Below the pieces are notes generated by a model. It ran no database searches, was not told the DNA's origin, and saw nothing but the letters and a program-made list of their open reading frames with translations. The translations under genes and the position numbers were made by a program. DNA of 64,000 nucleotides, from NCBI GenBank assembly GCA_000751835.1, contig CCMQ01000004.1:62001-126000 (forward strand). Reading direction: 5' to 3'. This stretch comes from Necropsobacter rosorum. Its GTDB lineage: Bacteria > Pseudomonadota > Gammaproteobacteria > Enterobacterales > Pasteurellaceae. Shown here piece by piece: positions 1 through 10,030 of this stretch (positions are counted from its first letter, which is position 1; each line of letters starts with the position of its first letter).

Positions 1-167
1 TGCGCCATCTGGCGTTTAAAACCGATAATATTGAAAATGCCGTTGCCCGCTTACGGGCAAAAGGCGTTTCGTGCGAACCCATTAGAGTCGATGATCTGAC
101 AGGAAAACGCTTTACCTTTTTCCGTGATCCGGATGATTTGCCTCTAGAACTTTATGAATTTGAATAA
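1..167 (+). CDS. VOC (glyoxalase-like) family protein, C-terminal fragment
   Basis: Only the last 54 or so residues are inside the window, read in the frame whose first complete codon is at position 3. The fragment begins with HLAF, the beta-strand that carries a metal-binding His in vicinal-oxygen-chelate folds, and ends with PLELYEFE, where the Glu is the usual second ligand before the stop at 165-167. The middle (FFRDPDDLPLELYE) is typical of lactoylglutathione lyase/bleomycin-resistance-type domains. The substrate cannot be told from this part. A second complete VOC gene, not adjacent, lies at 27167. Confidence 0.8.
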   Translation, partial: RHLAFKTDNIENAVARLRAKGVSCEPIRVDDLTGKRFTFFRDPDDLPLELYEFE

Positions 168-189
168 TCTGATTGAAAAGTTAGTCAAA

Positions 190-801
190 ATGAATAGAAA
201 CTATCTCATTACTGCTATCACCTCAACCCTAATAGCGAGCAATTGCATAGCGCAGCCGCCCGTATCCATCCATATTTCGGAATCCGGTACGGTTATTAAA
301 AACGGCGGACAACTCAGCAAAACGGAACAGCCTAACGACTTTTTCAGCTTTGCCGGAAACAATAAGCCGCAATCAAAAACCTATCTCAGTAAAGCGGAAA
401 AACATCAGCTGGATCCGGATAATGTCAGCGATGTCAAAAAACTGGCCAACAGCATTGAGTTTGAAATTTATGAACTCAGTGAAAATCAAACCGCGCACAC
501 CGTGTTTGAATCCGGCGCCGGAATCTGCCGCGGGTTTAGATCAAACACCGGCGTTGAAGTTACCGATTCGCGCACTTATTATATCAATCAGGGAAATAAC
601 GACTATTACGCCAGCATTGCCGGCGCCACCGTGTATTCGGAACAGCTGCCGAATAATATTCAGTATGCCCCGGTGTTCAACATTCAGGATCTCAGCATGG
701 CCAAACGGGTTCAGGAAGAAGAACATAAATACGGTAAGAAAATCGCCACCCAGAATATTCAGAAAAATTCCGATATTCTTTCCAGCACAATTTGCAAATA
801 A
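190..801 (+). CDS. Uncharacterised exported protein
   Basis: I do not recognise the family. The ATG at 190 gives a 203-residue protein that opens with a short basic N-region and a hydrophobic stretch (MNRNYLITAITSTLIASNCIA), a plausible Sec signal peptide cleaved near residue 21-22. An in-frame ATG at 154 would overlap the preceding gene and put 12 extra residues before the signal, so 190 is preferred. The mature part is polar and has two Cys (in GAGICRGF and in STICK at the end) that could form a disulphide. It precedes a small lipoprotein gene by 13 bases, so the two are probably cotranscribed. A role in the cell envelope is inference only. Confidence 0.65.
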   Translation: MNRNYLITAITSTLIASNCIAQPPVSIHISESGTVIKNGGQLSKTEQPNDFFSFAGNNKPQSKTYLSKAEKHQLDPDNVSDVKKLANSIEFEIYELSENQTAHTVFESGAGICRGFRSNTGVEVTDSRTYYINQGNNDYYASIAGATVYSEQLPNNIQYAPVFNIQDLSMAKRVQEEEHKYGKKIATQNIQKNSDILSSTICK

Positions 802-814
802 CGCAGGAGATATT

Positions 815-1114
815 ATGCAGAAAACCTATATGATAATAAGCTGTACTTTGGCGTTAGCCGCTTGCCAGTCGCCACCGCCGGCAACCTCAAGCGCGCCGCT
901 GGATATGCAAAGCGTGGCACAATACAACGCCAAAGTGTATAGCGGCAATACGGTCAGCGCGGCACAGAAAAATCAACCGCAGGCGGCGGTCAACATGCCG
1001 TTAAACGCCAGCGACTACCAGCCTAAACCCGTGGCGGCAGCGTATCCGTCACGCGTGGTACTGGCACCGAGCATCGGTTATTATCGCGGCTACCGGCACT
1101 GGCATCATTGGTAA
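815..1114 (+). CDS. Small Pro/Ala-rich putative lipoprotein
   Basis: This is a 99-residue protein with a good Shine-Dalgarno (AGGAG) just before ATG 815. The N-terminus MQKTYMIISCTLALAAC ends in a lipobox (LAAC, Cys17), so it should be a lipid-anchored envelope protein. The mature part is low in complexity, rich in Pro, Ala, Gln and Asn, and ends in a basic aromatic and His-rich tail (YYRGYRHWHHW). No enzymatic motif is visible. It directly follows the exported protein at 190-801 and is followed by a terminator. The function is unknown; metal binding by the His-rich tail is only a guess. Confidence 0.65.
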   Translation: MQKTYMIISCTLALAACQSPPPATSSAPLDMQSVAQYNAKVYSGNTVSAAQKNQPQAAVNMPLNASDYQPKPVAAAYPSRVVLAPSIGYYRGYRHWHHW

Positions 1115-1130
1115 AAATCCTTTCAACACG

Positions 1131-1166
1131 AAAAGATCGCAGCGTGAAAAGTGCGGTCTTTTTTTC
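1131..1166 (+). terminator. Rho-independent terminator built on an uptake signal
   Basis: AAAAGATCGCA pairs with TGCGGTCTTTT (one G-U pair) around a short loop and is followed by a T run. The right arm contains the AAGTGCGGT uptake signal. It sits after the lipoprotein stop at 1114 and before the end of convergent hda. Confidence 0.7.
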
Positions 1167-1174
1167 ATTAATTT

Positions 1175-1873
1175 CTATAACGCCAGAATTTCTTTCACAA
1201 AGGGAATAGTCAGTTTGCGCTGCGCCTGCAAAGAGGCTTTATCCAGCTTCGCCAGCGCCTTAAACAGGGTTTTCATATCACGATCCAGCCGTTTTAACAG
1301 AAAATTCGCCGTATCTTCCGGCAACTCAATGCCGCGTTCACGGGCATTTTGCTGTAATACTTTGATTTTCTGCCCATCATCCAACGGATGCAGCTGATAA
1401 ATCTCGCCCCATGACAGGCGGGAGGCCAGATCCGGCAAATTCACCGCCAGCGCGGTCGGCGACTGATCGGCGCTGATCAGCAGCAGGCATTTTCCGTATT
1501 CGCGGATGCGGTTAATCAGATCGAAAATCGCCAATTCCCATTGCGCATCGCCCATCACCGCCTGAATATCATCCAGACACACCAGCTCCTGCTGCTCAAG
1601 ATTGTCCAGTACGGCGGGGGAAAAATATTGCGATTTGCTCAGCGGCACATAAATCGACGGGCGTTCGCGGAGTAAAAAATAATTGGAACAGGCTTTCAGC
1701 AAATGACTTTTTCCACTGCTTTTCGCCCCCCAAAGATAAAAAAACGGTTGTTGCAGGCGAGCAAAATTTTTATACAACGAATTCAGTAACAATAAATTAT
1801 TGTCCGTATAAAAATTCTCTAAAGTATCGTCTTCAATCTGATGAATCGGCAACGGCAGCTGAAAATTTGACAA
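1175..1873 (-). CDS. hda: DnaA regulatory inactivator Hda
   Basis: This is a 232-residue AAA+ protein related to DnaA domain III. With the DNA-loaded beta clamp it stimulates hydrolysis of DnaA-bound ATP after initiation, which limits replication to once per cycle. The N-terminal QLPLPI (residues 5-10) is the clamp-binding peptide. A P-loop variant GAKSSGKS lies at 49-56 and Walker B LVCLDD at 97-102, followed by DLASRLSWGE typical of Hda. The reading frame opens with a TTG codon (minus strand, 1873), preceded by CAGGGA at suitable distance. No ATG fits the conserved N-terminus, so a weak non-ATG start is likely. Hda is kept at low levels in E. coli, which would fit. Confidence 0.93.
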   Translation of the reverse strand: MSNFQLPLPIHQIEDDTLENFYTDNNLLLLNSLYKNFARLQQPFFYLWGAKSSGKSHLLKACSNYFLLRERPSIYVPLSKSQYFSPAVLDNLEQQELVCLDDIQAVMGDAQWELAIFDLINRIREYGKCLLLISADQSPTALAVNLPDLASRLSWGEIYQLHPLDDGQKIKVLQQNARERGIELPEDTANFLLKRLDRDMKTLFKALAKLDKASLQAQRKLTIPFVKEILAL

Positions 1874-1913
1874 TCCGTTTTTCCCTGAAAAAAGCTAAAA
1901 GTGCGGTAAGAAT

Positions 1914-1954
1914 ATACAAAAAAAACAGGGATAAATAAAGATTATCCCTGTTCT
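1914..1954 (-). terminator. Terminator of uraA
   Basis: An 11-base perfect inverted repeat (AACAGGGATAA at 1924-1934, TTATCCCTGTT at 1942-1952) is followed on the minus strand by a run of eight T. It lies directly downstream of the uraA stop. Confidence 0.85.
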
Positions 1955-1965
1955 TCGGTCAAAGA

Positions 1966-3213
1966 TTAATCGACCGTCTGATCTTTTGCTTTCGGCAGCA
2001 GCAGATTAAGTATAATCGCCACCACGGCGCACAGGCTGATGCCCTTGAGCGACACTTCGCCGAAATTCACGAACATGCCGCCGATACCGAACGTCATGAC
2101 CACGGAAATAATGCACAGATTACGCGCTTCGGTCACATCCACTTTGCCGCGGATTAGGGTGCTCATGCCCACCACGGCGATAGAACCGAACACCAGCATC
2201 ATAATCCCGCCCATCACAATGGTCGGAATGGTGGCTAAAAACGCGCCGACTTTGCCGCAGAAGGAAATCGCAATCGCCCATATCGCCGCCCAGGTCATAA
2301 TCGTCGGGTTAAAGTTGCGGGTTAACATCACCGCACCGGTGACTTCCGCATAAGTGGTATTCGGCGGTCCGCCCAGCAGCGATGCGGCGGAAGTGGCGAT
2401 ACCGTCGCCCAGCAATGTGCGGTGCAAACCCGGTTTTTTCAGGAAATCCTGACCGGTCACCGAACTTATCGCCATAATCCCGCCCACATGTTCCACCGCC
2501 GGCGCAATGGCGATAGGCAATAGATATAAAATGGCTTCCAGTTTAAATTCCGGCGTCGTAATATGCGGCAGGCTGAACCAAGGCGCCTCCAGCACGGGTT
2601 TAAAATCAATCAATCCCAAAAACAGGCACAGCACATAACCGACGGCAATGCCGAACATAATCGGAATTAACTTCATGATACCTTTGGAAAATACCGCCAC
2701 CGCCAGCGTAGTCAGCAAGGTCACCATGGAAACCAGCACCGCGTCGTTATACTGATAATGACTGCCCTTGCCCAACGCCATATCCACCGCCACCGGCGCC
2801 AAGCCCATACCGATGATGATAATGACCGGCCCGACCACCACCGGCGGAAAAATACGCTGCAAGGCGCCGGCACCTTTTAGCTTAACCAGCGTGCTCAGCG
2901 CCAGATACACCAGACCGGTACAAGCCAGCCCGCCCATAGTCACCGCAATGCCCCAAGTTGCCACGCCGTATTGAATCGGTGCGATAAACGCAAAAGACGA
3001 GGCCAGAAAAATCGGTACCTGTTTACCGGTACAAAGCTGGAATAATAAGGTGCCGATCCCGGCGGTTAATAAGGCCGTGTTGGCGTCCAGCCCGGTAATG
3101 AGCGGCACTAATACCAACGCACCGAAGGCGACGAACAACATTTGCAGACCGACAAAGGCCTGTTTGGCTTTACTTTGCACCTCGGCGGGCGCATGCTGAT
3201 GGATTTCTGTCAT
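1966..3213 (-). CDS. uraA: Uracil permease UraA
   Basis: This is a 415-residue, very hydrophobic NCS2-family transporter with about 14 membrane segments that imports uracil by proton symport across the inner membrane. Family marks are the QVPIFLASSFAFI segment near residue 70, the PAVEHVGGI motif near 240 (Glu and His of the uracil site) and GGPPNTTYAEVTG near 285, whose Glu is also part of the substrate site. It follows upp on the same strand with about 100 bases between, including a hairpin terminator. Uptake and salvage are therefore encoded together, with uraA probably reached by partial read-through or its own promoter. Confidence 0.95.
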   Translation of the reverse strand: MTEIHQHAPAEVQSKAKQAFVGLQMLFVAFGALVLVPLITGLDANTALLTAGIGTLLFQLCTGKQVPIFLASSFAFIAPIQYGVATWGIAVTMGGLACTGLVYLALSTLVKLKGAGALQRIFPPVVVGPVIIIIGMGLAPVAVDMALGKGSHYQYNDAVLVSMVTLLTTLAVAVFSKGIMKLIPIMFGIAVGYVLCLFLGLIDFKPVLEAPWFSLPHITTPEFKLEAILYLLPIAIAPAVEHVGGIMAISSVTGQDFLKKPGLHRTLLGDGIATSAASLLGGPPNTTYAEVTGAVMLTRNFNPTIMTWAAIWAIAISFCGKVGAFLATIPTIVMGGIMMLVFGSIAVVGMSTLIRGKVDVTEARNLCIISVVMTFGIGGMFVNFGEVSLKGISLCAVVAIILNLLLPKAKDQTVD

Positions 3214-3278
3214 GTAAGTTTCAACTCTCTGTCTGAATTAACTTAAAAGTGCGGTCGGTTTTTAACGCAAACGCACGG

Positions 3279-3308
3279 AAAAAAACGGCATCGGATGCCG
3301 TTTAAAAT
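3279..3308 (-). terminator. Hairpin terminator between upp and uraA
   Basis: AAACGGCATC and GATGCCGTTT form a hairpin with a T-rich tail on the minus strand, 6 bases after the upp stop. It is probably a partial terminator that sets the ratio of upp to uraA transcript. Confidence 0.7.
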
Positions 3309-3313
3309 CGGGG

Positions 3314-3940
3314 TTATTTGGTACCGAAAATCTTATCGCCCGCATCGCCCAGACCGGGGATAATATAGCCGTGTTCATTTAAATGGCTATCGATGGAAGC
3401 GGTATATAATTCGATATCGGGATGGGCTTTTTCCAGCGCGGCAATCCCTTCCGGCGCCGCCACCAGCACCAACACTTTAATCTGCTGGCAGCCTTTCTGT
3501 TTTAACAAATCGATGGTGGCAATCATTGAACCGCCGGTCGCCAGCATCGGATCTACCACAATCGCCAGACGCTCTTCCAAATCGCTCGCCAGTTTTTGGA
3601 AATACGGCACCGGCTCTAAGGTTTGTTCGTTACGGTACATGCCCACCACGCTGATACGGGCGCTCGGAATATGTTCCAGCACGCCGTCCATCATGCCAAG
3701 ACCGGCACGCAAAATCGGCACCACGGTCACTTTTTTGCCTTTAATCCGGTCGATTTCCACCGGCCCGCACCAACCGTCAATAATCACTTTTTCCGTTTCC
3801 AGATCTTCCGTCGCTTCATAGGTCAGCAGGCTGCCGACTTCCGTCGCCAGTTCACGAAAGTGCTTGGTACTGATATCGGCGGCGCGCATCAGCCCCAGTT
3901 TATGCTTAACCAACGGATGTTTGACTTCGACAATCTTCAT
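3314..3940 (-). CDS. upp: Uracil phosphoribosyltransferase
   Basis: The 208-residue cytosolic enzyme converts uracil and PRPP to UMP and pyrophosphate in pyrimidine salvage. The length matches E. coli Upp. The PRPP-binding loop [12 protein letters not shown] is at residues 128-139, the flexible [12 protein letters not shown] segment at 102-113, and the uracil-binding C-terminus reads [13 protein letters not shown]. The ATG at 3940 follows an A- and G-rich leader. It is the first gene of the upp-uraA pair. No clear regulatory site was found upstream. Confidence 0.97.
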   Translation of the reverse strand: MKIVEVKHPLVKHKLGLMRAADISTKHFRELATEVGSLLTYEATEDLETEKVIIDGWCGPVEIDRIKGKKVTVVPILRAGLGMMDGVLEHIPSARISVVGMYRNEQTLEPVPYFQKLASDLEERLAIVVDPMLATGGSMIATIDLLKQKGCQQIKVLVLVAAPEGIAALEKAHPDIELYTASIDSHLNEHGYIIPGLGDAGDKIFGTK

Positions 3941-4045
3941 TTTATACCCCTTTTTTTGAGAAAAAATTACAAATCGGCAAATTTTAAATCAGAATCCGTA
4001 AAATTAACAGTGATTTACCTGAAATTTGTGATTTGGCACGAAAAT

Positions 4046-4576
4046 TCAGCCCGCAGCGCGGCGGTGAAAATCGAAATCCGCTAAAAACAATTCCTTGATT
4101 TCCAATGGATATCCCGCCAGCGAAAAGACCGAACGCCGCGCATACAAACCGCTTTGGCGATCCCGGCGCCAGCCTAATGACAGGCGCTGCGGTTTTTGCG
4201 CAAACAACCAAGGGCCGATCGGTTGATCCGCCAAGCGGATAACAGCCGGCGCCGCATTTGCCACCGTGCGTTGCGGCAGGCGGGTTTGGGCGAAGATCCA
4301 ATTGCTGCCGTCCCCTTGCAGTATCACCTCACGCAGCCAGACCGGCTCAGTAAGTGCGGTGCTTTTTGGCGCAGTTTTTTCCTTTACCCAGCCGACATTG
4401 ACCAGCTGCACCGTGAAACGGCGACAGATTTGCTGTAATTGCGCGGTCAGCGAGCCCTGATGCAGCAGCCACGATGCGATTTCGGCCGGCGGTATGGAAT
4501 GCGCCGCATGCCATTTTCCGCCCGCCAATAGGGTGCGATAGCGCTCAATCGCCGCCGGCGTAACACTCATACTCAT
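4046..4576 (-). CDS. ubiC: Chorismate--pyruvate lyase UbiC
   Basis: The product is about 176 residues and removes pyruvate from chorismate to give 4-hydroxybenzoate, the first committed step of ubiquinone synthesis. Recognisable UbiC features are PVWLREVILQGDG (conserved Arg), the QPIGPWLF stretch and the C-terminal RRSVFSLAGYPLEIKELFL with the catalytic-region Glu. It starts 3 bases after the hisIE stop. A TTG at 4579 and ATGs at 4576 and 4570 are all possible; 4576 is chosen. This makes it the last gene of the his transcription unit, an unusual place that ties quinone synthesis to the his leader. Confidence 0.85.
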   Translation of the reverse strand: MSMSVTPAAIERYRTLLAGGKWHAAHSIPPAEIASWLLHQGSLTAQLQQICRRFTVQLVNVGWVKEKTAPKSTALTEPVWLREVILQGDGSNWIFAQTRLPQRTVANAAPAVIRLADQPIGPWLFAQKPQRLSLGWRRDRQSGLYARRSVFSLAGYPLEIKELFLADFDFHRRAAG

Positions 4577-4579
4577 CAA

Positions 4580-5230
4580 CTACTTATTCGATCCTTCAGG
4601 ATGCAACCCGATACCACTGTGGCGCGCTTTGAGTTTGTCATTCACATCCGCCCAAGACAATCCCGCATTTTGCAGCAATACGGTTAAATGATACGCCAGA
4701 TCCGCCGCCTCGCTGACAATTTCATGCTTATCGCCGCTTAAGGCTGCCAGCGCGGTTTCGACCCCTTCCTCGCCGACTTTCTGCGCTATTTTCTTAGTGC
4801 CTTTGGCATACAGCGCGGCGGTATAGGAACTCGCCGGATCCGCACTTTTACGCGCGGCAATAAGCCGTTCCAGTTGAGCGAAAAACAGCCAGCCCGACAT
4901 CTCGTTGCGTGCGAACTGATGAAAACAACTGTCCGCCCCGGTGTGACAAGTGGCGCCGACAGGATCGGCTAAAATCAGCAGCGTATCCTTATCGCAGTCC
5001 AGACTCATATCCACCACATTTAGAAAATGCCCCGAGGTTTCCCCTTTCGTCCATAACCGCTGCTTAGTACGGGAGAAAAACGTGACCTTATTCTCCGCCA
5101 GCGTTTTTTCCAGCGCCGCCTGATTCATATAACCGAGCATCAGCACCTCGCCGCTTTGGTAATGCTGCACGATTACCGGCAGAAGCTGATCGACTTTTTG
5201 CCAGTCGATAGTGTGTATATTGATTTGCAT
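4580..5230 (-). CDS. hisI: Bifunctional phosphoribosyl-AMP cyclohydrolase / phosphoribosyl-ATP pyrophosphatase HisIE
   Basis: This 216-residue fusion catalyses steps two and three of histidine synthesis. The HisI cyclohydrolase half (about 1-115) shows the metal motif CDKD at 79-82 and the zinc motif CHTGADSC at 95-102. The HisE half (about 125-210) has [13 protein letters not shown], the helix that carries the acidic metal ligands of the pyrophosphohydrolase. The fusion is usual in enterobacteria and Pasteurellaceae. It is 54 bases downstream of hisF and abuts ubiC. Confidence 0.97.
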   Translation of the reverse strand: MQINIHTIDWQKVDQLLPVIVQHYQSGEVLMLGYMNQAALEKTLAENKVTFFSRTKQRLWTKGETSGHFLNVVDMSLDCDKDTLLILADPVGATCHTGADSCFHQFARNEMSGWLFFAQLERLIAARKSADPASSYTAALYAKGTKKIAQKVGEEGVETALAALSGDKHEIVSEAADLAYHLTVLLQNAGLSWADVNDKLKARHSGIGLHPEGSNK

Positions 5231-5284
5231 ATTCTTCCTTATTGTTTACCGCGCGGAAACCGCTTTTATACCGGCTCCGAGCCT

Positions 5285-6816
<1,532 letters not shown>

Positions 6817-6819
6817 TCA

Positions 6820-7536
6820 CTATCCGCGGTAAGTGATCACCAATTGATCTAAAAAACCGTACAGCGCTTGGTTCATTGGCCGGTAATCAAAATCCAGAAT
6901 GGCCTGCGGCGGCTGCACAAATTTATACTGCCGGCTTTGCGCCGTCAAATCGCCTTCGGCGTCAATCAGTAAGCGCACCACGGCGTTGTTCAGTTCAGCA
7001 TGGCATTGCAAACCATATACGAGCGTCCCGTAACGGATGATCTGACGCGGACAGCCTGCGCTGTAGGCCAGAATTTCCGCCTTGTCCGTTAATCCCGGCA
7101 TATCGTTGTGCCAATGCCCGATCGGCATGCCGTCGCTAAACGCGGCAAATTTTGCATCGTGTTTTCCCGCCGGCGTGAAAAAAAGCGGAAAATTGCCGAT
7201 CTCCCGTTCAGGGCTGTGTGCATATTTCGCCCCCAATGCTTCGCCGATCAACTGCGCTCCCAAACACACACCCAACACCGCTTTGCCGGCGTCAATACAC
7301 TGTCGGATCAGTGCCTGTTCTGCCGCACTGTCAAAATACGGACATTCCGCCTGAGTGGTCGCGGGGCTTTGCGGCCCGCCCAGCACAATCAGCATATCAA
7401 TATTTTGCACCGAGGTTGGCAGCGACTGTCCGGCATACACATGAGAAAATGCCGTTTGATAACCGCGCGCATGCGCCCAATCCAGATAAGCGCCAGGCGC
7501 TTCAAAAATTTCATGTTGAATAAAATGGATATTCAT
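6820..7536 (-). CDS. Class I glutamine amidotransferase-like protein
   Basis: The 238-residue protein has the complete catalytic triad of class I (GATase1) domains: Cys91 in LGVCLGAQLIG, His179 and Glu181 in GLQCHAELN. GGPQSP near residue 54 corresponds to the oxyanion strand. It resembles the stand-alone GMP-synthase-like amidotransferases such as E. coli YfeJ, whose substrates are poorly known. It is distinct from the true HisH at 8244-8840 and has no synthetase partner nearby. It lies 9 bases after the MOSC gene and 30 before hisA, so it is part of the his transcription unit. A role in histidine synthesis is not indicated. Confidence 0.85.
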   Translation of the reverse strand: MNIHFIQHEIFEAPGAYLDWAHARGYQTAFSHVYAGQSLPTSVQNIDMLIVLGGPQSPATTQAECPYFDSAAEQALIRQCIDAGKAVLGVCLGAQLIGEALGAKYAHSPEREIGNFPLFFTPAGKHDAKFAAFSDGMPIGHWHNDMPGLTDKAEILAYSAGCPRQIIRYGTLVYGLQCHAELNNAVVRLLIDAEGDLTAQSRQYKFVQPPQAILDFDYRPMNQALYGFLDQLVITYRG

Positions 7537-7545
7537 CCTATTTCC

Positions 7546-8247
7546 TTAAAATTCGGGGGTATTGAAAAAAGCGCTTTCACTTGAATTCAATGCCTGTTTT
7601 TCCGCTTGTTTGCGCAGCGTTTTCTTATAGCCTTCCGCCAGCGGCGGGCAGTCGAGCGCCTGCGCTAATATCGCTTGATCCAGCGTTTTCGCCGGTTGAG
7701 AAAGCAGCCGATGCACCACCGCCACCGTCATTGTCGGATAAGGACGCGCCAACAACTGCAACGAATCGCCCTGCCGGACTTGCCCCGTTTGCAGCACGCG
7801 AGCATACCAGCCGACCAAGCCCTGTTCCACCACCAGTTTACGGGTGTAAGCCAAACCGGTGTTTTTCGACAACGTATTGCACGGTTTACGCGGCTGACAA
7901 ACTTCTACGATAACGCCGCCGATTTGCCATTGATCACCGATGCAAACCGCCTGTTCATCCAGTCCGGATACTACGAAATTTTCACCGAAACGGGAATCCT
8001 GCCGATAATCGTATTCCAGTCCCAAAAGTGCGGTCAGTTTTTCCAACGTTTTTTGCCCGTTGAAAAACAACGCTTTATCTACGCCGCCGTGATGTTTTTT
8101 ATCTCCCACCGTATCACCGACCAGCCCAAGCCGGCTGACCGTCGCTTGCTGCACGGCTTTTTTGCGGATCGCCGTGTCAATCACAGAACCGTCCGCTAAG
8201 TTTAACCGCTCAACCGGTGAGATTTTGATCGCTAAAATCCGATTCAT
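7546..8247 (-). CDS. MOSC-domain protein, YiiM-like
   Basis: The 233-residue protein has the MOSC features: FGENFVVSGLDE near residue 87-98 and the conserved Cys segment EVCQPRKPCNTL (Cys117 and Cys123), followed by the GLVGWYARVLQTGQV region seen in YiiM-type proteins. MOSC proteins bind molybdenum cofactor. E. coli YiiM is involved in reduction of N-hydroxylated bases such as 6-N-hydroxylaminopurine. Its start overlaps the hisH stop by four bases (ATGA), so it is translationally coupled to hisH. A function in detoxifying base analogues is inferred from family membership only. Confidence 0.85.
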   Translation of the reverse strand: MNRILAIKISPVERLNLADGSVIDTAIRKKAVQQATVSRLGLVGDTVGDKKHHGGVDKALFFNGQKTLEKLTALLGLEYDYRQDSRFGENFVVSGLDEQAVCIGDQWQIGGVIVEVCQPRKPCNTLSKNTGLAYTRKLVVEQGLVGWYARVLQTGQVRQGDSLQLLARPYPTMTVAVVHRLLSQPAKTLDQAILAQALDCPPLAEGYKKTLRKQAEKQALNSSESAFFNTPEF

Positions 8248-8840
8248 TTCACCTTCTCCACAAAATTTCTCAACAATGCCGCACCGTTTTTGCCCGACCG
8301 TTCAGGATGAAACTGCACGCCATAAAAATTGTTCTGCGCGATTGCCGCCGAGAAATCGGTGCCGTAATGGCTGGTGGCGATGGTGCAGGCATTAGGCGAC
8401 ACCGCATAACTGTGCACAAAATAAAAATGGCTGTGTTGCGCAATGCCGGCAAATAACGGATGATCCGCTACATAACGCACCTGATTCCAGCCCATATGCG
8501 GCAACGGCAGCCCGTGATGCGGCATTAACGCCGTATGTCCGTCGATAAGGTTTAAAGTCGGCACATCGCCCTCGGCGGAATACGCCGTCATTAACTGCAT
8601 GCCGAGACAAATACCCAGCACCGGCTGCTCGGCATGCCGAACGCTCTCGATCAAATCGCGTGCCTGAAGCTGAGACATTGCGGCGGCGGCCGTCCCCACT
8701 CCGGGCAGCACTAATTTATCCGCCGATTTGATTTTATCGAGATCACGGCTGATCTCGGCACGATACCCCAAGCGATCAAAGGCAAATTTGACCGACGACA
8801 GATTCGCACAGCCGGTATCGATGATAATGATGTTGGTCAT
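8244..8840 (-). CDS. hisH: Imidazole glycerol phosphate synthase subunit HisH
   Basis: The 198-residue glutaminase feeds ammonia to HisF. Catalytic Cys78 lies in LGICLGMQLM and the His-Glu pair in QFHPERSG. PGVGTA near residue 47 forms the oxyanion loop. The neighbouring hisB is separated from it by the DUF1016 gene, whereas in simpler his operons hisB and hisH are adjacent. The stop overlaps the start of the MOSC gene (ATGA). Confidence 0.97.
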   Translation of the reverse strand: MTNIIIIDTGCANLSSVKFAFDRLGYRAEISRDLDKIKSADKLVLPGVGTAAAAMSQLQARDLIESVRHAEQPVLGICLGMQLMTAYSAEGDVPTLNLIDGHTALMPHHGLPLPHMGWNQVRYVADHPLFAGIAQHSHFYFVHSYAVSPNACTIATSHYGTDFSAAIAQNNFYGVQFHPERSGKNGAALLRNFVEKVK

Positions 8841-8900
8841 AAACTATCCTGCAATAATGTGTTTTTATTATGCTGTCAACCGCCGATTTTAGCAAAACAC

Positions 8901-8922
8901 CGCCAAAACCGACCGCACTTTA
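8901..8922 (-). repeat. 22-base direct repeat, copy 1 (contains uptake signal)
   Basis: The 22 bases here are identical and in the same orientation as 10031-10052. The repeat contains ACCGACCGCACTTT, an extended uptake signal, and includes the stop codon of the DUF1016 gene (8920-8922). The two copies bracket that gene. Confidence 0.85.
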
Positions 8923-9969
8923 TTCTCTGTGTTGAACAAAATACCGCCCTTTCTGTTCCTCCACTTTTTGTTCAAAATTTTTAATCTCTTTTTGCACTTC
9001 CTCCAGTAAAGTATCTTCCGACGGAAGATAAAGGCGGTATTGGCTGGCAAAAATTTGTTTTTGATTTTCCGGCAGCGAGAATTTCACCACGCTGTCATTT
9101 TTATCTGCACATAATAAAACACCGATAGTCGGGTTTTCATGCGCAAGTTTTTCAACCCGATCAAAATAATTCACATACATTTGCAATTGACCGAGATCCT
9201 GATGAGTCAGTTTATGCGTTTTAATCTCAAAAATCACAAAACACTGCAATAAACGGTTATAAAACACCAGATCGACAAAAAACTCGTCACCGTCCAAATG
9301 CAGCCGTTTCTGGCGGGCAACAAAAGAAAATCCGTTACCTAACTCCAGTAAAAAATCCTGCAAATGCGTGATAATCGCCTGTTCCAAATCCTTTTCATAA
9401 TAAGCGCTTTCCCGCCGCAAACCGAGAAATTCAAGCACCATAGGATCCTTAATAATCTGTTTCGGATCGCTCGGTAACACGTCGTTACGAGCCACCGCCA
9501 GCACGCTTTGTTTATCGTTGCTAAGTAACAGACGTTCATACAGATTGCTGTGAATCTGCCGTTCCAGCTGGCGTGAACTCCAGTTGTTTTTCACGCATTC
9601 CGCAATATAAAACTCGCGTTTATCCGTATCATCAAAGGAAAGCAACAATTTATATTGCGTCCAGTTCAATTGCGTCCGCAGTGCGGACGCAATCGGAAAA
9701 CACCGATAAAACTGTCGATACCGTTCTAATTGCCGAGCAGAAAAACCGCTGCCGAATTCCGGTTGCAGCTGCTGTGCAAGGGATTTAATCAAATAGCGTC
9801 CGTAATCCGCCCGCACCTGCCCTCGCTGCTCTTCCTCAAAAATGCGTTTACCGATATGCCAATACATTAATACCCGTTGAAAATCTACCGCACGAACCGC
9901 ACTTGCACGGGATTGTGTGATCATTTCCTTAATATCGGAAATAATAGTTTGGTGTTGTAATGATGTCAT
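8920..9969 (-). CDS. yhcG: DUF1016 / PDDEXK nuclease-domain protein (YhcG family)
   Basis: The product is 349 residues. The N-terminal half (about 10-175) is the DUF1016 region with the typical WHIGKRI, GFSARQLERYRQFY and WSSRQLERQI blocks. The C-terminal half is a restriction-endonuclease-like fold with Asp233 (FFVDLVFYNR) and Glu248-x-Lys250 (VIFEIK), followed by the DLGQLQMYVNYFD helix. This is an intact PD-(D/E)XK site, so nuclease activity is likely. The family is common near restriction-modification and toxin-type genes and its biological role is unclear. The gene sits between hisB and hisH and is bracketed by 22-base direct repeats, which suggests insertion as a unit. Confidence 0.85.
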   Translation of the reverse strand: MTSLQHQTIISDIKEMITQSRASAVRAVDFQRVLMYWHIGKRIFEEEQRGQVRADYGRYLIKSLAQQLQPEFGSGFSARQLERYRQFYRCFPIASALRTQLNWTQYKLLLSFDDTDKREFYIAECVKNNWSSRQLERQIHSNLYERLLLSNDKQSVLAVARNDVLPSDPKQIIKDPMVLEFLGLRRESAYYEKDLEQAIITHLQDFLLELGNGFSFVARQKRLHLDGDEFFVDLVFYNRLLQCFVIFEIKTHKLTHQDLGQLQMYVNYFDRVEKLAHENPTIGVLLCADKNDSVVKFSLPENQKQIFASQYRLYLPSEDTLLEEVQKEIKNFEQKVEEQKGRYFVQHRE

Positions 9970-10030
9970 AATCCGACGCCTAATCTTCTCCGAATCGATT
10001 TATGCACGCTTCGGCAAAACCGGAAAATTT

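Noticed and set aside
3264-3277. ACGCAAACG between upp and uraA as a PurR site
   Set aside because: Only the left half matches the PurR consensus; the right half does not.
3984-4301. Minus-strand frame overlapping ubiC
   Set aside because: It is out of frame with ubiC, which has family motifs; the composition is that of a shadow frame.
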